Positions 23,866 to 33,488 of a stretch of 64,000 nt of DNA are shown piece after piece (the stretch's first letter is position 1; every line of letters begins with the position of its first letter). The stretch comes from Isoetes taiwanensis (Eukaryota > Streptophyta > Lycopodiopsida > Isoetales > Isoetaceae): positions 9,159,105-9,223,104 of the forward strand of contig JAJEKV010000045.1 in NCBI GenBank assembly GCA_021234155.1, in the 5' to 3' direction. The notes below the pieces were generated by a model. That model did not search any database. It was given only the letters and a program-made list of their open reading frames with translations, and was not told where the DNA came from. The position numbers were made by a program, and so were the translations under genes.

Positions 23866-24320
23866 CACTTTCGAACATTAGCGCTTCTGCTTCCAATTTC
23901 GGCATTCCAGGCGCTTCTGCTTCCAATTTCGGCATTCCAGGCGCTTCTCCTTTCTCGGCTTCTATCTGCTTCTCGGCATCATCAATCTACCTTCAATCTA
24001 TCTTCTCTGCTTTCTGGGCATCAATCTATCTGCTGCATGACCTAAGGAATCAATCTATCTGCTGCATGACCTAAGGAATCGTCAATCTATCTTTCTACCT
24101 TCAATCTGCTTCGAGCTTTTATCTGTTTTCTAGCTTTTCGAGCTTTTATCCGCTTTTTATCCTGTTTCGAGCTTTTGGGTTTTCGGCTTCTATCCGCTTC
24201 TAGGCTTCTATCCGCATCAATCTCGACTTCTATCCGCTTCTCGGCTTCTATCCGCATCAATCTCGACTTCTATCCGCTTCTCGGCTTCTATCTCGCTTTA
24301 GGGTTTTTACTCAAAGGTTT
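23866..24320. repeat. Pyrimidine-rich minisatellites in divergent promoter region
   Basis: Three repeat types occur: GCGCTTCTGCTTCCAATTTC plus GGCATTCCAG (30 bp, two full copies and a partial, 23880-23950), AATCTATCTGCTGCATGACC plus TAAGGAATC (about 33 bp, two copies, 24025-24085), and CTATCCGCATCAATCTCGAC plus TTCTATCCGCTTCTCGGCTT (about 40 bp, 24180-24295). The region separates divergently oriented genes, so a bidirectional promoter or leader is a reasonable inference. Confidence 0.7.
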
Positions 24321-24599
24321 TTTCGCTCAAAGGTTTGTAGGCTCTATACAATGTCTCCGGTTTTTTGTTTTTTGCTCTCTACAATCTCTCGACTTTGAAT
24401 AACTTTGGTTTTTGTGTTAAAGCTTCTGCGGCTTCTCGTTTAGAAGGCTCAATTCTGCAATCTTGAACACAAGTAGGTTAGTATTTCTGTTATATACATA
24501 AAGTAGTTATTTTACATAAAGCGCCCTCACAGGATTGGTTACGTGATCCGCCTATATGATCTGCTTTATTCTATTTCAATAGGTCTTCCTCTATCTGTT

Positions 24600-24795
24600 C
24601 TAAGGCATGATCTAAAATAATGAAGTAAATAATGATCTATGATCTATCCGCTCTATGATCTTGCTCTATGATCTATGAGCTATGATCTATGATCTATCTG
24701 CTCTATGATCTATGATCTATCTCGCTCTATGATCTATCTCGCTCTATGATCTATGATCTATGACCTATCTATGATCTATGATCTATAATGTATTC
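24600..24795. repeat. CTATGATCTATGATCT tandem repeats
   Basis: Roughly twenty imperfect copies of CTATGAT(CT), with TCTGC or CTCGC interruptions. It lies within the probable first intron of the small rightward gene. Confidence 0.85.
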
Positions 24796-25071
24796 AACGA
24801 TTATGCATTCTTTAGAATAATATGTTAGAATGGGAGAAATCAAGGCTTGGCGCATTTCTATTTTGGTTTCCGATTTTCCATTAGGTTAATCATAGTGCGC
24901 CAGCGCCGCTTTTTAGTTTCTATACAAATCGCCAAAAAAGCGTGTAAAATAGATCCGTGAAAAACATAGCAAACGCTAGCGGGCGCTTTTTGAATTATGT
25001 ATGTTGAGAATCGTTTTATGGGGAGAGTAATATATCATTTGCTAATGACTTAATTTCTCGCTTCTAGTGCC

Positions 25072-25456
25072 ATGGATTTTCCTTATGCATGGACACTAGC
25101 TGATCCTACCTTGGATGGTTCTAGTTCTCAAATACACTTCCCCGGACGACCATCAACTCTGGACCCTGTACAAGATATTACTTGAGTGTGCTGTTCAAAA
25201 CGTTCAAAGAGAGTTGGAGAATCCAATAGACAGTCTGTATCAGGGGCCATGGGTACACTTCCATCGCATCTATGGACATATCAGACTCCTCATGCTCTTA
25301 GTAAGGCTCATGCCAACAAATAAGTACGAGGATTTGCTTTATAGTATCAAGGATCGATACAACACTCTGGTTTGGAGACTCGACATCCGCAGGGAAGATG
25401 AGGATCCTGTCATATCGAGGTGGTTCGTGGGACTTTTATGGGGATTGGGCCGATGA
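25072..25456 (+). pseudogene. Small rightward gene of element 1, unrecognised
   Basis: A splice-acceptor-like CTCGCTTCTAG is followed by ATGGATTTTCC (MDFPYAWTLADPTLDGSSS). After about 40 codons that frame stops. A coherent coding run continues in another frame (25115-25456) with LYQGPWVHFHRIYGHIRLL and LLYSIKDRYNTLVWRLDI. I recognise no domain. The upstream ~600 bp (24470-25068) behave like an intron with palindrome fragments. Two palindromes lie immediately downstream (25495 and 25562). Confidence 0.35.
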
Positions 25457-25639
25457 AGTGGGGCTATGTGACATATTGTAGAGATAGAAAGAATTCGCGC
25501 CTGGCGCATTTTTGCAGAAGAAGAAATGTACATACACTTTTTTGGAATATGAATACAAACTCGCGCCTGGCGCAATTTTGCACTATATTTTTATGTCATT
25601 TAGTTTATTATGTTTTTTTATATGCAATGTCGAAAACAT

Positions 25640-25755
25640 TGAATCCTTTGATGCCCTCCAGCCAGTATGACCAACCCCAAGAAACTACATATTTTCATTA
25701 ATGTGTAGTTTCATGGGGTTGATATGACTGGCTAAAGAACATCAAAGAATCCAAA
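25640..25755. repeat. Long hairpin between element 1 genes
   Basis: GCCAGTATGACCAACCCCAA with GAAACTACATA (25661-25691) is inverted in TGTGTAGTTTCATGGGGTTG with ATATGACTGGC (25702-25732). Pairing extends outward through TTTGATG / CATCAAA. The stem of ~45 bp has few mismatches. It may be a MITE remnant, or a terminator-like or siRNA-producing structure. Confidence 0.8.
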
Positions 25756-26550
25756 ATTCACAACATCACGCAGATGTTATGATATATTCATTTTTTTTTG
25801 AATATCCAAATATACATACCTTTTTCAGACGGTCTTTTGGCCATGCTACAAATGTGCCCACGCTTTCACCAATCAGATCGCCACCGGGATGTCTTCTTGG
25901 AAGAGCCTCATCTTCAGTAATTGCGGTTTATAATGGAAATCTTACTGTAAACAAGCTTCCAAGAGGAACACCATGACACATGGAACTTGATTCAGATCTC
26001 TTCGATTTTACATAAGCCTACTCGGCTTCAAGTTTGTTTGTTAAAAGATAGCATTCTTCTCCCACAATCGATGAAGAACCGTAATGCATTGGAAAAAATA
26101 GAGGGGCGAAAAATAGAGAACAAGAGAATGCATTCGAATGGAATCACACTCACCATAGCTCAGCCAGGACATCGAATGGGATTGAAGGCGGCTCGATCGA
26201 ATAGGATTGAAGGCATTGTAGACGGATCTTGGGCGCCTCGATAGTAGGAATGATCTTGGGCCTCACGAAAGTAGGAATGATCTTGGGCCTGATAGTAGGT
26301 GGCCGATTAGGTGGTAGTAGATTGCCACATATCGTTTCTTGAAATTAATAATTAATTGTTCTTGAAATTGCACTAAAAAGAAAAACACAATTTAAATTTG
26401 TAAATGAGCCGGACGAGGCGGTTAATTAAGGCGGTATAAATTTAAAAGGGACGCTAATTTGAATTTACTGTTGTAAATCGGCGGCCAAAGATTATGAACG
26501 ATACATATAAGTTTAAACCAAAATCCCGTCTCATATTATCCGCTGGATCT
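25756..26550 (+). other. Intergenic/promoter region of ParB-MTase gene
   Basis: No convincing gene. Short frames at 25779 and 25987 show no motif. CATATAAGTTTAAACC at 26504 could be a TATA element about 45 bp upstream of the ATG at 26551, and duplicated GGAATGATCTTGGGCCT units lie at 26245-26290. Confidence 0.4.
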
Positions 26551-28179
26551 ATGGCGCCTAGAGGATCTGGCCGCGCCGAGGCGCCCGGTAGAGGTGGGCG
26601 ACGACTAAAGCACAAATCCCATGCACGGAGGCTCACGAACAAGCGAGAAAGCACAAATCCAACAAGCGCCTCGGTAATTGATCCGCTTTTTGTTCAGTAA
26701 TTGATTTCTGTGTCCCTTTTTTTGTTAGGTTTTTAGGATGTTTTTCTGTAATAATATAGTTATTATCCAATAAGAAGCATGTGTCCTCTAATGTTTGAGT
26801 TCATATGTCCCAAAAATGTATGGAAACAAATGCTTAATGTGTACATGTTGGTTTATCTTTTAATGCTGTATGTGCTGCTTGAAGCTTGTATACTTAGCTG
26901 AACAGTATTCAGTAGCTAGTTGTGTTTTTTATAGTTAGTTGTGTCCTCTGATGAAGATTCAACTCTTTAAGTTGCATTTTTTATAGTTAGTTGTGTCCTG
27001 AGCATTTTGATTCGGACGAAACGCCCGGGCCTTGATTTAATTAGGCATTACATTAGTTTCTTTATCTTTCGTGTCACTTCTAAAAACGCGCCAAGCGTAT
27101 TTGTTGCATTTTGACCGGGACAAAAACGCTACCGCCCCGACCCCAATAAACTAAATGAACTTGCTTTGTGTATTCATTTTCAAATCGCGCCAAGCCGCCG
27201 TTTTGTTGCATATGTGTCGGCGGATTTTATTTGAGCATAAAAAGATTAACCCATGTTTGTAATTTCACAGGATCACAAAAAGACAATCAAAAGAGGGAGG
27301 ACCAAGCAAGGCGAGACCTCTCTGCCCGAGAAAAAGCAAAGGACGTAAGAAGATGTTATTTATTCTGCACTGCAAAGATGTATTGGCGTTAGAAGATACA
27401 TCCGGAATAATAAAGGCTCGTAGAACCTCCATGTCCGTAAGAAAGATCTTATAGAGGGGTCGAATGGTATGTGGAGATATTCAAAACTGGTGGGAAGACG
27501 GACCTCATATTCATGTCAAGGTTAAGAGAGACCGATCAAATGAAGAAGCAGGGGAATTCTTATTACATGTGAAGTACGGGACGATTCTTTACTTGCGTTC
27601 GTACTAGTTGAAGTGGGCCAAAAACATAAGAAAAGCCTAAAGAAGATCAATCGATGCAAAGGCGAGCTCTTTTAAAGAAACCGCTTTAAGATCGACGACA
27701 TGGCCGATAACCTCTTCAAATTTGGGTCGGACGGTTGGCGAGCCATTGACTCCTAGAAGAATATGCGAGGGCTTACAAATTGCTCGACGAGCCATTAGCA
27801 CGAGGCCCTCGGCAAAGGTCTACTTACAGGCGATGAAGGACAAGGAAGAAGCTAGCTCTAGAAGCGGGGAAACTACGTATGACAAAGCAGGCCTTACAAG
27901 TGACGATGACAAGGCCGTGCGCTTGGAGGCAATGAGCAAACCAAGAAATATGCCGATTAGTATCCACCGGGCCTCGGCTTCACACATCCAAATAACGTGG
28001 ACAGGCTTTTCAGGTCCACTAAAGCTATTTATATCAGCGTAAGGTATGACAAGCAAAGACTCCTTGGAGATATTAAACAAAGATGATCGAAAATCCGTAT
28101 GTGCCAATGCCTGCAGATGTAGTGCCTTACGATACCAGAACAAAAAAGGTAATCATCTGGAGCAAGCTGGAGGACTTCA

Positions 28180-28400
28180 TCGAGAACCCAGACATACATT
28201 TTATGATAATAGATGGCCAAACATTCAATAGAGGCCCGTAAGATTCTCATCAAGAAGGCACGACATCTTACCGGAATCGGTTGTTCTATAAGTCAGATAC
28301 GTCGAAACTGCCGGTTCCTGAGCGGGTCAACAACACCTGCCGAACTAGCCGAAATAAGCGCACTCCTAAATGACATGGGAAAAACTTTCTTATACAAAAG
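28180..28400 (+). other. ParB-like core in element 1 (end of exon 2)
   Basis: NPDIHFMIIDGQ resembles the strand-turn of ParB/Srx domains (a DGQHR-type box), followed one nucleotide out of frame by HSIEARKILIKKA. The run of A at 28219-28221 is the likely indel site. The segment TPAELAEISALLNDMGKTF parallels the helix after the ParB nucleotide-binding box. Bacterial ParB-like domains hold CTP or ATP and often sit next to DNA methylases in phages and plasmids. Similarity is short, but the same box recurs in the second copy. Confidence 0.5.
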
Positions 28401-28888
28401 GTAATTCTCTTCCCACATTTTTATTTTTCGTATTACCAAATCGCGCCAAGCGCGATTTCATAATAGAAGGCAATTCGCGCCAGGTGCGATTTGCCTTCTC
28501 TAAATAGCGAAGGGTTCCTGGGATGGTAGACGTTTCCCATCAAATAAGCAAATCGCGCCTGGCACGGTTTTATATTAGAATACAAGTTGAGCCACGCGCG
28601 ATTTCCCTAGCCTGAGGAGACATGGCTGTCCTTGAAGATAGCCGTTTCTTCTCAAAGTAGGCAAATCGCGCGTGGCGCAATTTGTATTCTAATATGAAAT
28701 CGCGCCAGGCGCGATTTGCTTATACGACTAGAACCATCTACTATTTCAAAAACCCTTTGCTATTTAGAGAAGGCAAATCGCGCCTGGCGCGATTTGCCTT
28801 CTAATATGAAATCGCGCGTGGCGCGATTTTGAACTAGAAGGATTGTTTGAATTCACGATTATAAAGCTAACGAAGTTATTCCTTGCAG
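28401..28888. repeat. Intron 2 filled with GC palindromes
   Basis: About eight copies of a 20-23-bp palindrome of the form AATCGCGCCTGGCGCGATT lie in 488 bp (28440, 28472, 28550, 28595, 28663, 28698, 28772, 28809). The centre varies between CCAG, CCTG, CGTG and CCAAG. On top of this, GCCTTCTCTAAATAGCGAAG (28490) is inverted as CTTTGCTATTTAGAGAAGGC (28756-28775), so the intron folds on itself. Further single copies occur at 25495, 25562, 27085, 27182, 30935, 31003, 32203 and 32505. Confidence 0.92.
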
Positions 28889-29644
28889 TCCCTATATAGA
28901 GCAACTTCGGCATGCTCGGAACCAGTGGATTGAATATGGGAAGCCAATGCCTACCAGACAGGGCCAGTCCAAAAGCGCTGAATTCAAGTTGCTGGAAAGG
29001 ACACTTAGTCAAACTATAATACAGGACAAGACCAAGAGCACCAGATCAAAGAAAAAAAAAGGAGATGAAAAGGGTGATCTTTGCCAGAAGAACCAAGCTG
29101 TACCCAAGGATGCCCGCAAGATAGTTTTTTGCTTGAGATCCCGTTTGGGAGAAATGGAATGAATTCGAACGCCTACGTGGAGAAAAGAAGTTGCCGATTC
29201 ACAAGGAAGATTTCCTCCCCGTTGACACATCAATTTTTTGATATCCATATAACTTGAGATGAGGAAGGCCGAGGATTGGAAGATCAAGAACTCATCTCAC
29301 CCTGGATAGGTTAATCAAAAAGGAAATCCTTTACAAGAAAAACTCACTCAACAAAGGCTATGGAATCCTTTGAAGATGCATCGACGAAATGAAGAATATT
29401 AGAGTGCTCAAGAAGGCAGTTGGTGAGGAATTGCAAAGGCTTACATCAGAGTGGTCATTGTCGGAGTTAGGACTAATGCAAAAGTATAACGTCTCCAACG
29501 ACGACCTAAAGAAGTATGTATTTTGGTCCAAGGACTTTGTCAAGCGGCCAGGTTGAAGAACGTTGCAAAGATCGATGGGATTCACACAAAAAGTTGCATC
29601 CGACTTGAAACGAAAAAAGTCGCGTTGGTGAAGCGGACCAGGAG

Positions 29645-30397
29645 ATGGAATCCACATTTTTTTATCAAGTGTCCACTGGTTTCAAGTGTGCCTTGCCAGA
29701 AGTGGGTGAAGGTCCTCATGATATCACACTCTTCGTGCTTGATAGCCGAGGCGCCAGATGGTCACTCGAAGACTATAATACATTCTTCAACATATGCAGT
29801 GGTTGCACGACAGAAATGAATTACACAATCGTCACTATATGTCCCTCCGACATGTCCTATGCATATGCTCTAAGTGCTGCAAATGACTTAGAATGCGTGA
29901 AAGTCATACGACAGGCGATCCTCATAGATGAAAACAAGGACAGTGACTTCAGCACAGCAAGTAAAATTTCTCATGTGCTTATTATTATGATAGCCATGAT
30001 GGATGATAAGGAATATGAAAGGCTTAAGGGAAAAGCAGATGGAGAGAAACTAGCATGGCGGTGCTATCGGTTAGATGAACGATCATCTGCTTGCGTCTTC
30101 TATCCGGAGCAAGAAGACAAGGGGAAGGCCATCAAGGTCGTGGAAGAGTTAGAAAAGGAAGAGGAGGATGAGGAAGAAAACGAGGACGACCCAGTTCTTG
30201 TGGGCCACATTAAGTATGAGCTCCTAACTTCACATAAGGGGAAGCTAAACAAGAACGGGTTCTCTATGGATCTTTCCCAGTATCTCATTGAAGCATTTTG
30301 TCCATTGGGAACAACTTGCTGGGAACTTCACGTTGGAGGTTACATCGGTAGAGAAGCTTTGAAGTTAGCAAGGAAATGCCGGCGTCGTCTCCGATGA
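29645..30397 (+). other. DNA-methyltransferase-like domain, element 1
   Basis: A 250-codon open run. LFVLDSRGARWSLEDYNTFF followed by MNYTIVTICPSDMSYAYAL can be laid over LVIADLPYGFKLKD and FNAFVDD...WHLVVFHSSIQVG of the 42.1-kb methylase. The DPPY motif itself is lost here. Towards the end, DLSQYLIEAFCPLGTTCWEL with HVGGYIGREALKLARKC resembles the motif X/motif I end of beta-class N4/N6 methylases (a KP...L..FC..G..V.E.F.GTG pattern). An acidic insert (EELEKEEEDEEENEDDP) lies between. The catalytic centre looks degenerate, so this copy is unlikely to methylate DNA. Confidence 0.5.
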
Positions 30398-31067
30398 TCG
30401 AGCCAGAAAATTTTGGACCTCTTCTTTGAGAAAGTACTAGAGGAAGCCCCTAGGGGACCAATCGGCAAAGGTGCAAAACAAAGCTTCTAGCTCTAAGGCG
30501 AAATACCTTCGTGATTTTCTTAAGGAACGGGAGATTCGAGACGGGCATTGCGTGGCTCCAACTTCATGGATGACATGGACGAAAGCGTGCGATCTCCAAG
30601 TACCTATCGACATGCACGTGAACATTCTTGGCCCCGAAAATATAGACCAAGATGACAATGCCAAGGATGATGATAATAACAATCTTGATGATGAAGCGGA
30701 CTCCAAATCTGATAACACTAGCCGGGTTAAGCGTAAAGAGTAATGAACTATCAAAGCGTAGTTCACACCGCATGCATCTCAACCGATGTGGTTGGTGCTT
30801 CTAGCGCACCGGAGGCAAGTCAAAATAAAGATGCAAGGGATGAAGAGAACACGGAATGATGAAGACGAAAGGTATCGTGACAATATTCCTTTTTTGATAT
30901 CCATGCATTTTTCAAACTAGAAGCTTATAGAAATCGCGCCTGGCGCGATTTGGAGTTTCCTAGAGCATACTTTTGAATTATGTTGACATGCATCATTCAT
31001 GAAATCGCGCCTGGCGCGTTTTTGTTTTCCATTTCTTTCATCTCATACGTTATTGTTCTCCTTACAG

Positions 31068-31705
31068 AAATGATTTGGCTTCCCCAAAAGTACTGGTCTT
31101 TGATTTGAATGGTGTGCTATGTAGAACGTTACCTAAAGCAACGTTTCAAAAGTCATGGTATGCGCAAACAACCATTTGAGACACGCATTACCAAATATGT
31201 TTACCCGCGCCCTTATCTGAAGGAGATGTTGGACCAGGCCTTCAGTCTGTTTCGTTGTGCAATTTGGTCATCCATGGAGCATAGAAATATACATGATGTT
31301 TTGAAAGTAGTGCCTGAGCTAAATAGAAATTGGACGTCCATCTGGGATCAAAGCAAATGTGCTTCATTCACAAACCCTAAAGAACCGACAGGTAAAAAGA
31401 TATTTGTGAAATGCTTGCGCAACATGATGGATGCCCTAGGTGTTGAGGATAAGGAAGGCATAATCATTGTGGATGATGACGCTCTAAAGTGTTGCTTCAA
31501 TCAGTCACAGTCATTGAATCCGCCATCCTATCATCCTCAAGATTTTGACAATGATGACTTCCTGCTTCGCTTTGTTAGTGTCCTGCAAGAAATAGCTTCA
31601 GGAAAAACGGTCGAAGAGATACACACACTATACCCACACCTTGATCGGACAGGGGAAATTGACAGGGAACTTGAGAAAATCGTCCTAGAAAGGGAACTTT
31701 TTTGA
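31068..31705 (+). other. FCP1/NIF-type phosphatase-like exon
   Basis: The exon follows CTCCTTACAG. It encodes SPKVLVFDLNGVLCRTLPK (31075-31135) and, after one frameshift, FRCAIWSSMEHRNI, WDQSKC and GIIIVDDDALKCCF. This is the order of motifs in plant FCP1-homology (NLI-interacting-factor-like) HAD phosphatases: DxDxT/V, a WSS block, WDQ and a DDS/DDD acidic motif. The second catalytic Asp is Asn (DLNGV), as I recall for some plant members, so catalysis may be weak or absent. The open splice acceptor implies fusion to the upstream methylase-like exon. It was probably captured from a host gene. Confidence 0.68.
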
Positions 31706-31938
31706 TATATATGTATACAGGAAATACACTTTCCAAAAAGTTTTGAATATGAAATATACTTTATACGAAAGGTTTTGAATATATATTGTGTACGTATTAT
31801 TTTTTTATATTACGTGTACGGTTTGTTATACTTGCAATAATTTGTAGGTATATACTGTCAATAATTTTGGTGTGTATAAATAGGTATGCATGAAATAGCC
31901 CCTGAATCGGCTTCGGTCTCCGCCTTCTCCTTGTTATT

Positions 31939-32331
31939 ATGGCACATTCTATTACCTGCAAGATGAACCATGCGGACCTCTGCAGGTGCCGCGAGCTAGA
32001 AATAGAACTTCAGGACTGGCTTGATGTCGTTGCTATGAATCCTGTCCGCTTCTATCCTGATCCCTTTGATGTTGTAATCCATCTTATATGGAATCCAGAG
32101 CATGGTTTAGGATCTCAGGACCGCCTGCAGCGCCTGAGGACGATGAATCTGATTAGTTTTTGTAGTTTATGTTCTATTGTAATGCGTTATTTATGCCAAG
32201 CAAATCGCGCCACGCGCGATTTGAACCACGAAAATCTCTGTTTTGTAGCAACTTGCTTGTTGTTATTTACTCGTAAAGCTTTACAATTTCATTGTTTAGA
32301 TTTCGTTGTCGTCCGTGAATGTGCGAATTAA
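31939..32331 (+). CDS. Small unrecognised gene near right end of element 1
   Basis: A TATAAATA box at 31875 lies about 65 bp upstream of ATG at 31939. The frame (130 codons) starts MAHSITCKMNHADLCRCREL and continues coherently to about HGLGSQDRLQRLRTMN near 32145. A GC palindrome (AAATCGCGCCACGCGCGATT, 32202) lies in the later part, where other copies are strictly non-exonic, so coding probably ends before it. No domain recognised. Confidence 0.35.
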   Translation: MAHSITCKMNHADLCRCRELEIELQDWLDVVAMNPVRFYPDPFDVVIHLIWNPEHGLGSQDRLQRLRTMNLISFCSLCSIVMRYLCQANRATRDLNHENLCFVATCLLLFTRKALQFHCLDFVVVRECAN

Positions 32332-32529
32332 TAGGCAATTTCCTGCTTTTTCAACTGCCTACATTCTGTCATAATATGGGTCATTTGCATCGAATATTTG
32401 AATGCCTTTGCATTTTCACATAAAATGCATATTCCCAGCCCGAAAATGAACACAGTGCAAAAGTGTGGTTAATTCAATATAATGGTCAATAAAATGCTTA
32501 TACGGCGCGATTTTGGAATAGACATAATC

Positions 32530-32551
32530 CCAATTTAATTGAATGATGGTT
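32530..32551. repeat. Right terminal inverted repeat of element 1
   Basis: The complement of this 22-bp end is identical to 20093-20114 (AACCATCATTCAATTAAATT plus GG). The next bases diverge by one indel, then GATT/GATTTT similarity continues. Confidence 0.93.
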
Positions 32552-33483
32552 CTTACTTAGTAATGCTCCTAGTTAGACCCTTTAGTTCCTATTATTATGC
32601 GGCCTGTGCATAGGAACCCACCGGGCTATGGAGGCTATGATGTGACTCAGCACTACACAACGGGGCTAGAGGCAATGCGGAAAGAGGATCCCTGCTGAGC
32701 GTGGCTAATGGGGATCCCATAGTGGGCTAGGCCTATGGTCGGTCACTTCGTGTGGGCCGGGCATGGGTCCGACACCTCCTGGGGCAATGGTGTCGCCCTG
32801 CCTCTCAAGAGTTGCAAGTGTTGGCTTGGCTCATGTTTTGGGGGGGTTAAGTCGGGTACGAATCGTGTGTCGCCACAATTCTCTAGCCGCCCGTGGAACC
32901 TCTAGACCGCGGGAAGGGGAGATGCAACCCTTCCTGCCTCAACGGACCAGGGAGATGCAACCTGGAGTAGTCCCGATGGGTGATGCCATGGGATTGCGTA
33001 TCCGGAAGGCTAGAGTCGTGCCAGAGCTTGGTCTAGCCCATCTGCAAAGTATGCACAGGAGGGGCGGATGGAGTGGTCAACCCTAGCCATTGTCTATAGC
33101 CAGCCCCGCCATTGTTATGACTTGGTCTGCTCTATCTTGAGGCCTATCCAGTCAGTCGACCTCCTTAAGAGTCGGAGCCACGGGTAGGAGCTCTCATGTT
33201 TTATGGCATATGATTATGTTCTTTGCAGCTATGGATATGTGGATGAGCTACCCTTCGAGGTAGTATGATGTATTGTTGTTGCTAGTTCTGACGATGTTTA
33301 TGCTTCCACTGTGATAGGAGCCTATAGGGGAAGGGCGCGCAAGACACCTTCGTGTCCCCTTCCCGTACTACGGTGATCCTAGAGTGCGGGATAGACGGAG
33401 GGCCCGTGCGGCCGGAGGACCGGATGGGGGATTTCCTACGGAGTGTACGACTGGGAGCCGTATATTTAGTAGGGAGCGTCACA

Positions 33484-33488
33484 CCAGT
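33484..33488. repeat. 5-bp target duplication (right), solo LTR-A
   Basis: CCAGT, identical to 19381-19385. Confidence 0.9.

Larger units (their letters stand above)
26551..31705 (+). pseudogene. ParB-like/DNA methyltransferase-like/FCP1-like gene
   Basis: Spliced rightward gene. Exon 1 (26551-26673) encodes a basic NLS-like start (MAPRGSGRAEAPGRGGRR). Intron 1 is 26674-27270 (TCG|GTAATT ... TTTCACAG). Exon 2 (27271-28400) ends with a ParB-type core, MIIDGQ at 28203-28220, then HSIEARKILI one base out of frame and a TPAELAEISALLNDMG helix. Intron 2 is 28401-28888 (AAG|GTAATT ... CCTTGCAG). Exon 3 (28889-30871) has a Lys-rich linker, a methyltransferase-like region at 29645-30397 with a degenerate DPPY position (VLDSRGARW) and AFCPLGTTCWELHVGG as the AdoMet-binding loop, and an acidic tail. 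Intron 3 is 30872-31067. Exon 4 has a DLNGV phosphatase-like motif. Many stops and frameshifts mean this copy is inactive. Domain calls lean on the better second copy at 39.3 kb. Confidence 0.6.
20093..32551. mobile_element. Element 1: 12.46-kb DNA transposon with ParB/MTase cargo
   Basis: The terminal inverted repeat begins AACCATCATTCAATTAAATT and is perfect over 22 bp between the left end (20093-20114) and right end (32530-32551). Flanking duplications are CTTA. Inside are a leftward DUF7869-type transposase-like gene (about 23340-20330), a repeat-rich central region (23.8-24.8 kb) that probably serves as a divergent promoter, and rightward genes: a small unknown at 25.07 kb, a spliced ParB-like/methyltransferase-like/FCP1-like gene (26551-31705), and another small unknown at 31.94 kb. 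A GC palindrome recurs throughout non-exonic DNA. Ends and duplication are seen directly. The superfamily is not assigned, because the 4-bp duplication and AACCATC end do not match a family I can name with confidence. Confidence 0.88.
19386..33483 (+). mobile_element. Solo LTR, family A, split by a DNA transposon
   Basis: The ends are TGTGACGTTCC and GGAGCGTCACA, flanked by CCAGT duplications. Left part 19386-20088 and right part 32552-33483 together match the uninterrupted 1.68-kb copy at 56582-58257 along their length. No internal gag-pol or second LTR is present, so it is a solo LTR left by LTR-LTR recombination. Its host site is the transposase-like gene at 17.9 kb. It was later hit by the 12.46-kb element 1, which sits after AGACCTAGTAGC and before TTAGTAATGCTCC. 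Open frames in the right part (32763-33086 and others) are not supported as genes. Confidence 0.9.

Noticed and set aside
28401-28888. The regular palindromes suggested a CRISPR-like array
   Set aside because: Spacing is irregular, spacers are not unique uniform units, the context is an intron of a eukaryotic transposon, and no cas gene is present.
20093-32551. Assignment to piggyBac or Kolobok (TTAA duplication) because of TTA next to the left end
   Set aside because: The right side does not give TTAA. CTTA is the duplication that is exact on both sides.
32763-33086. 107-codon frame on the plus strand
   Set aside because: It lies inside solo LTR-A. The corresponding region of the other LTR copy has no coding conservation beyond sequence identity.
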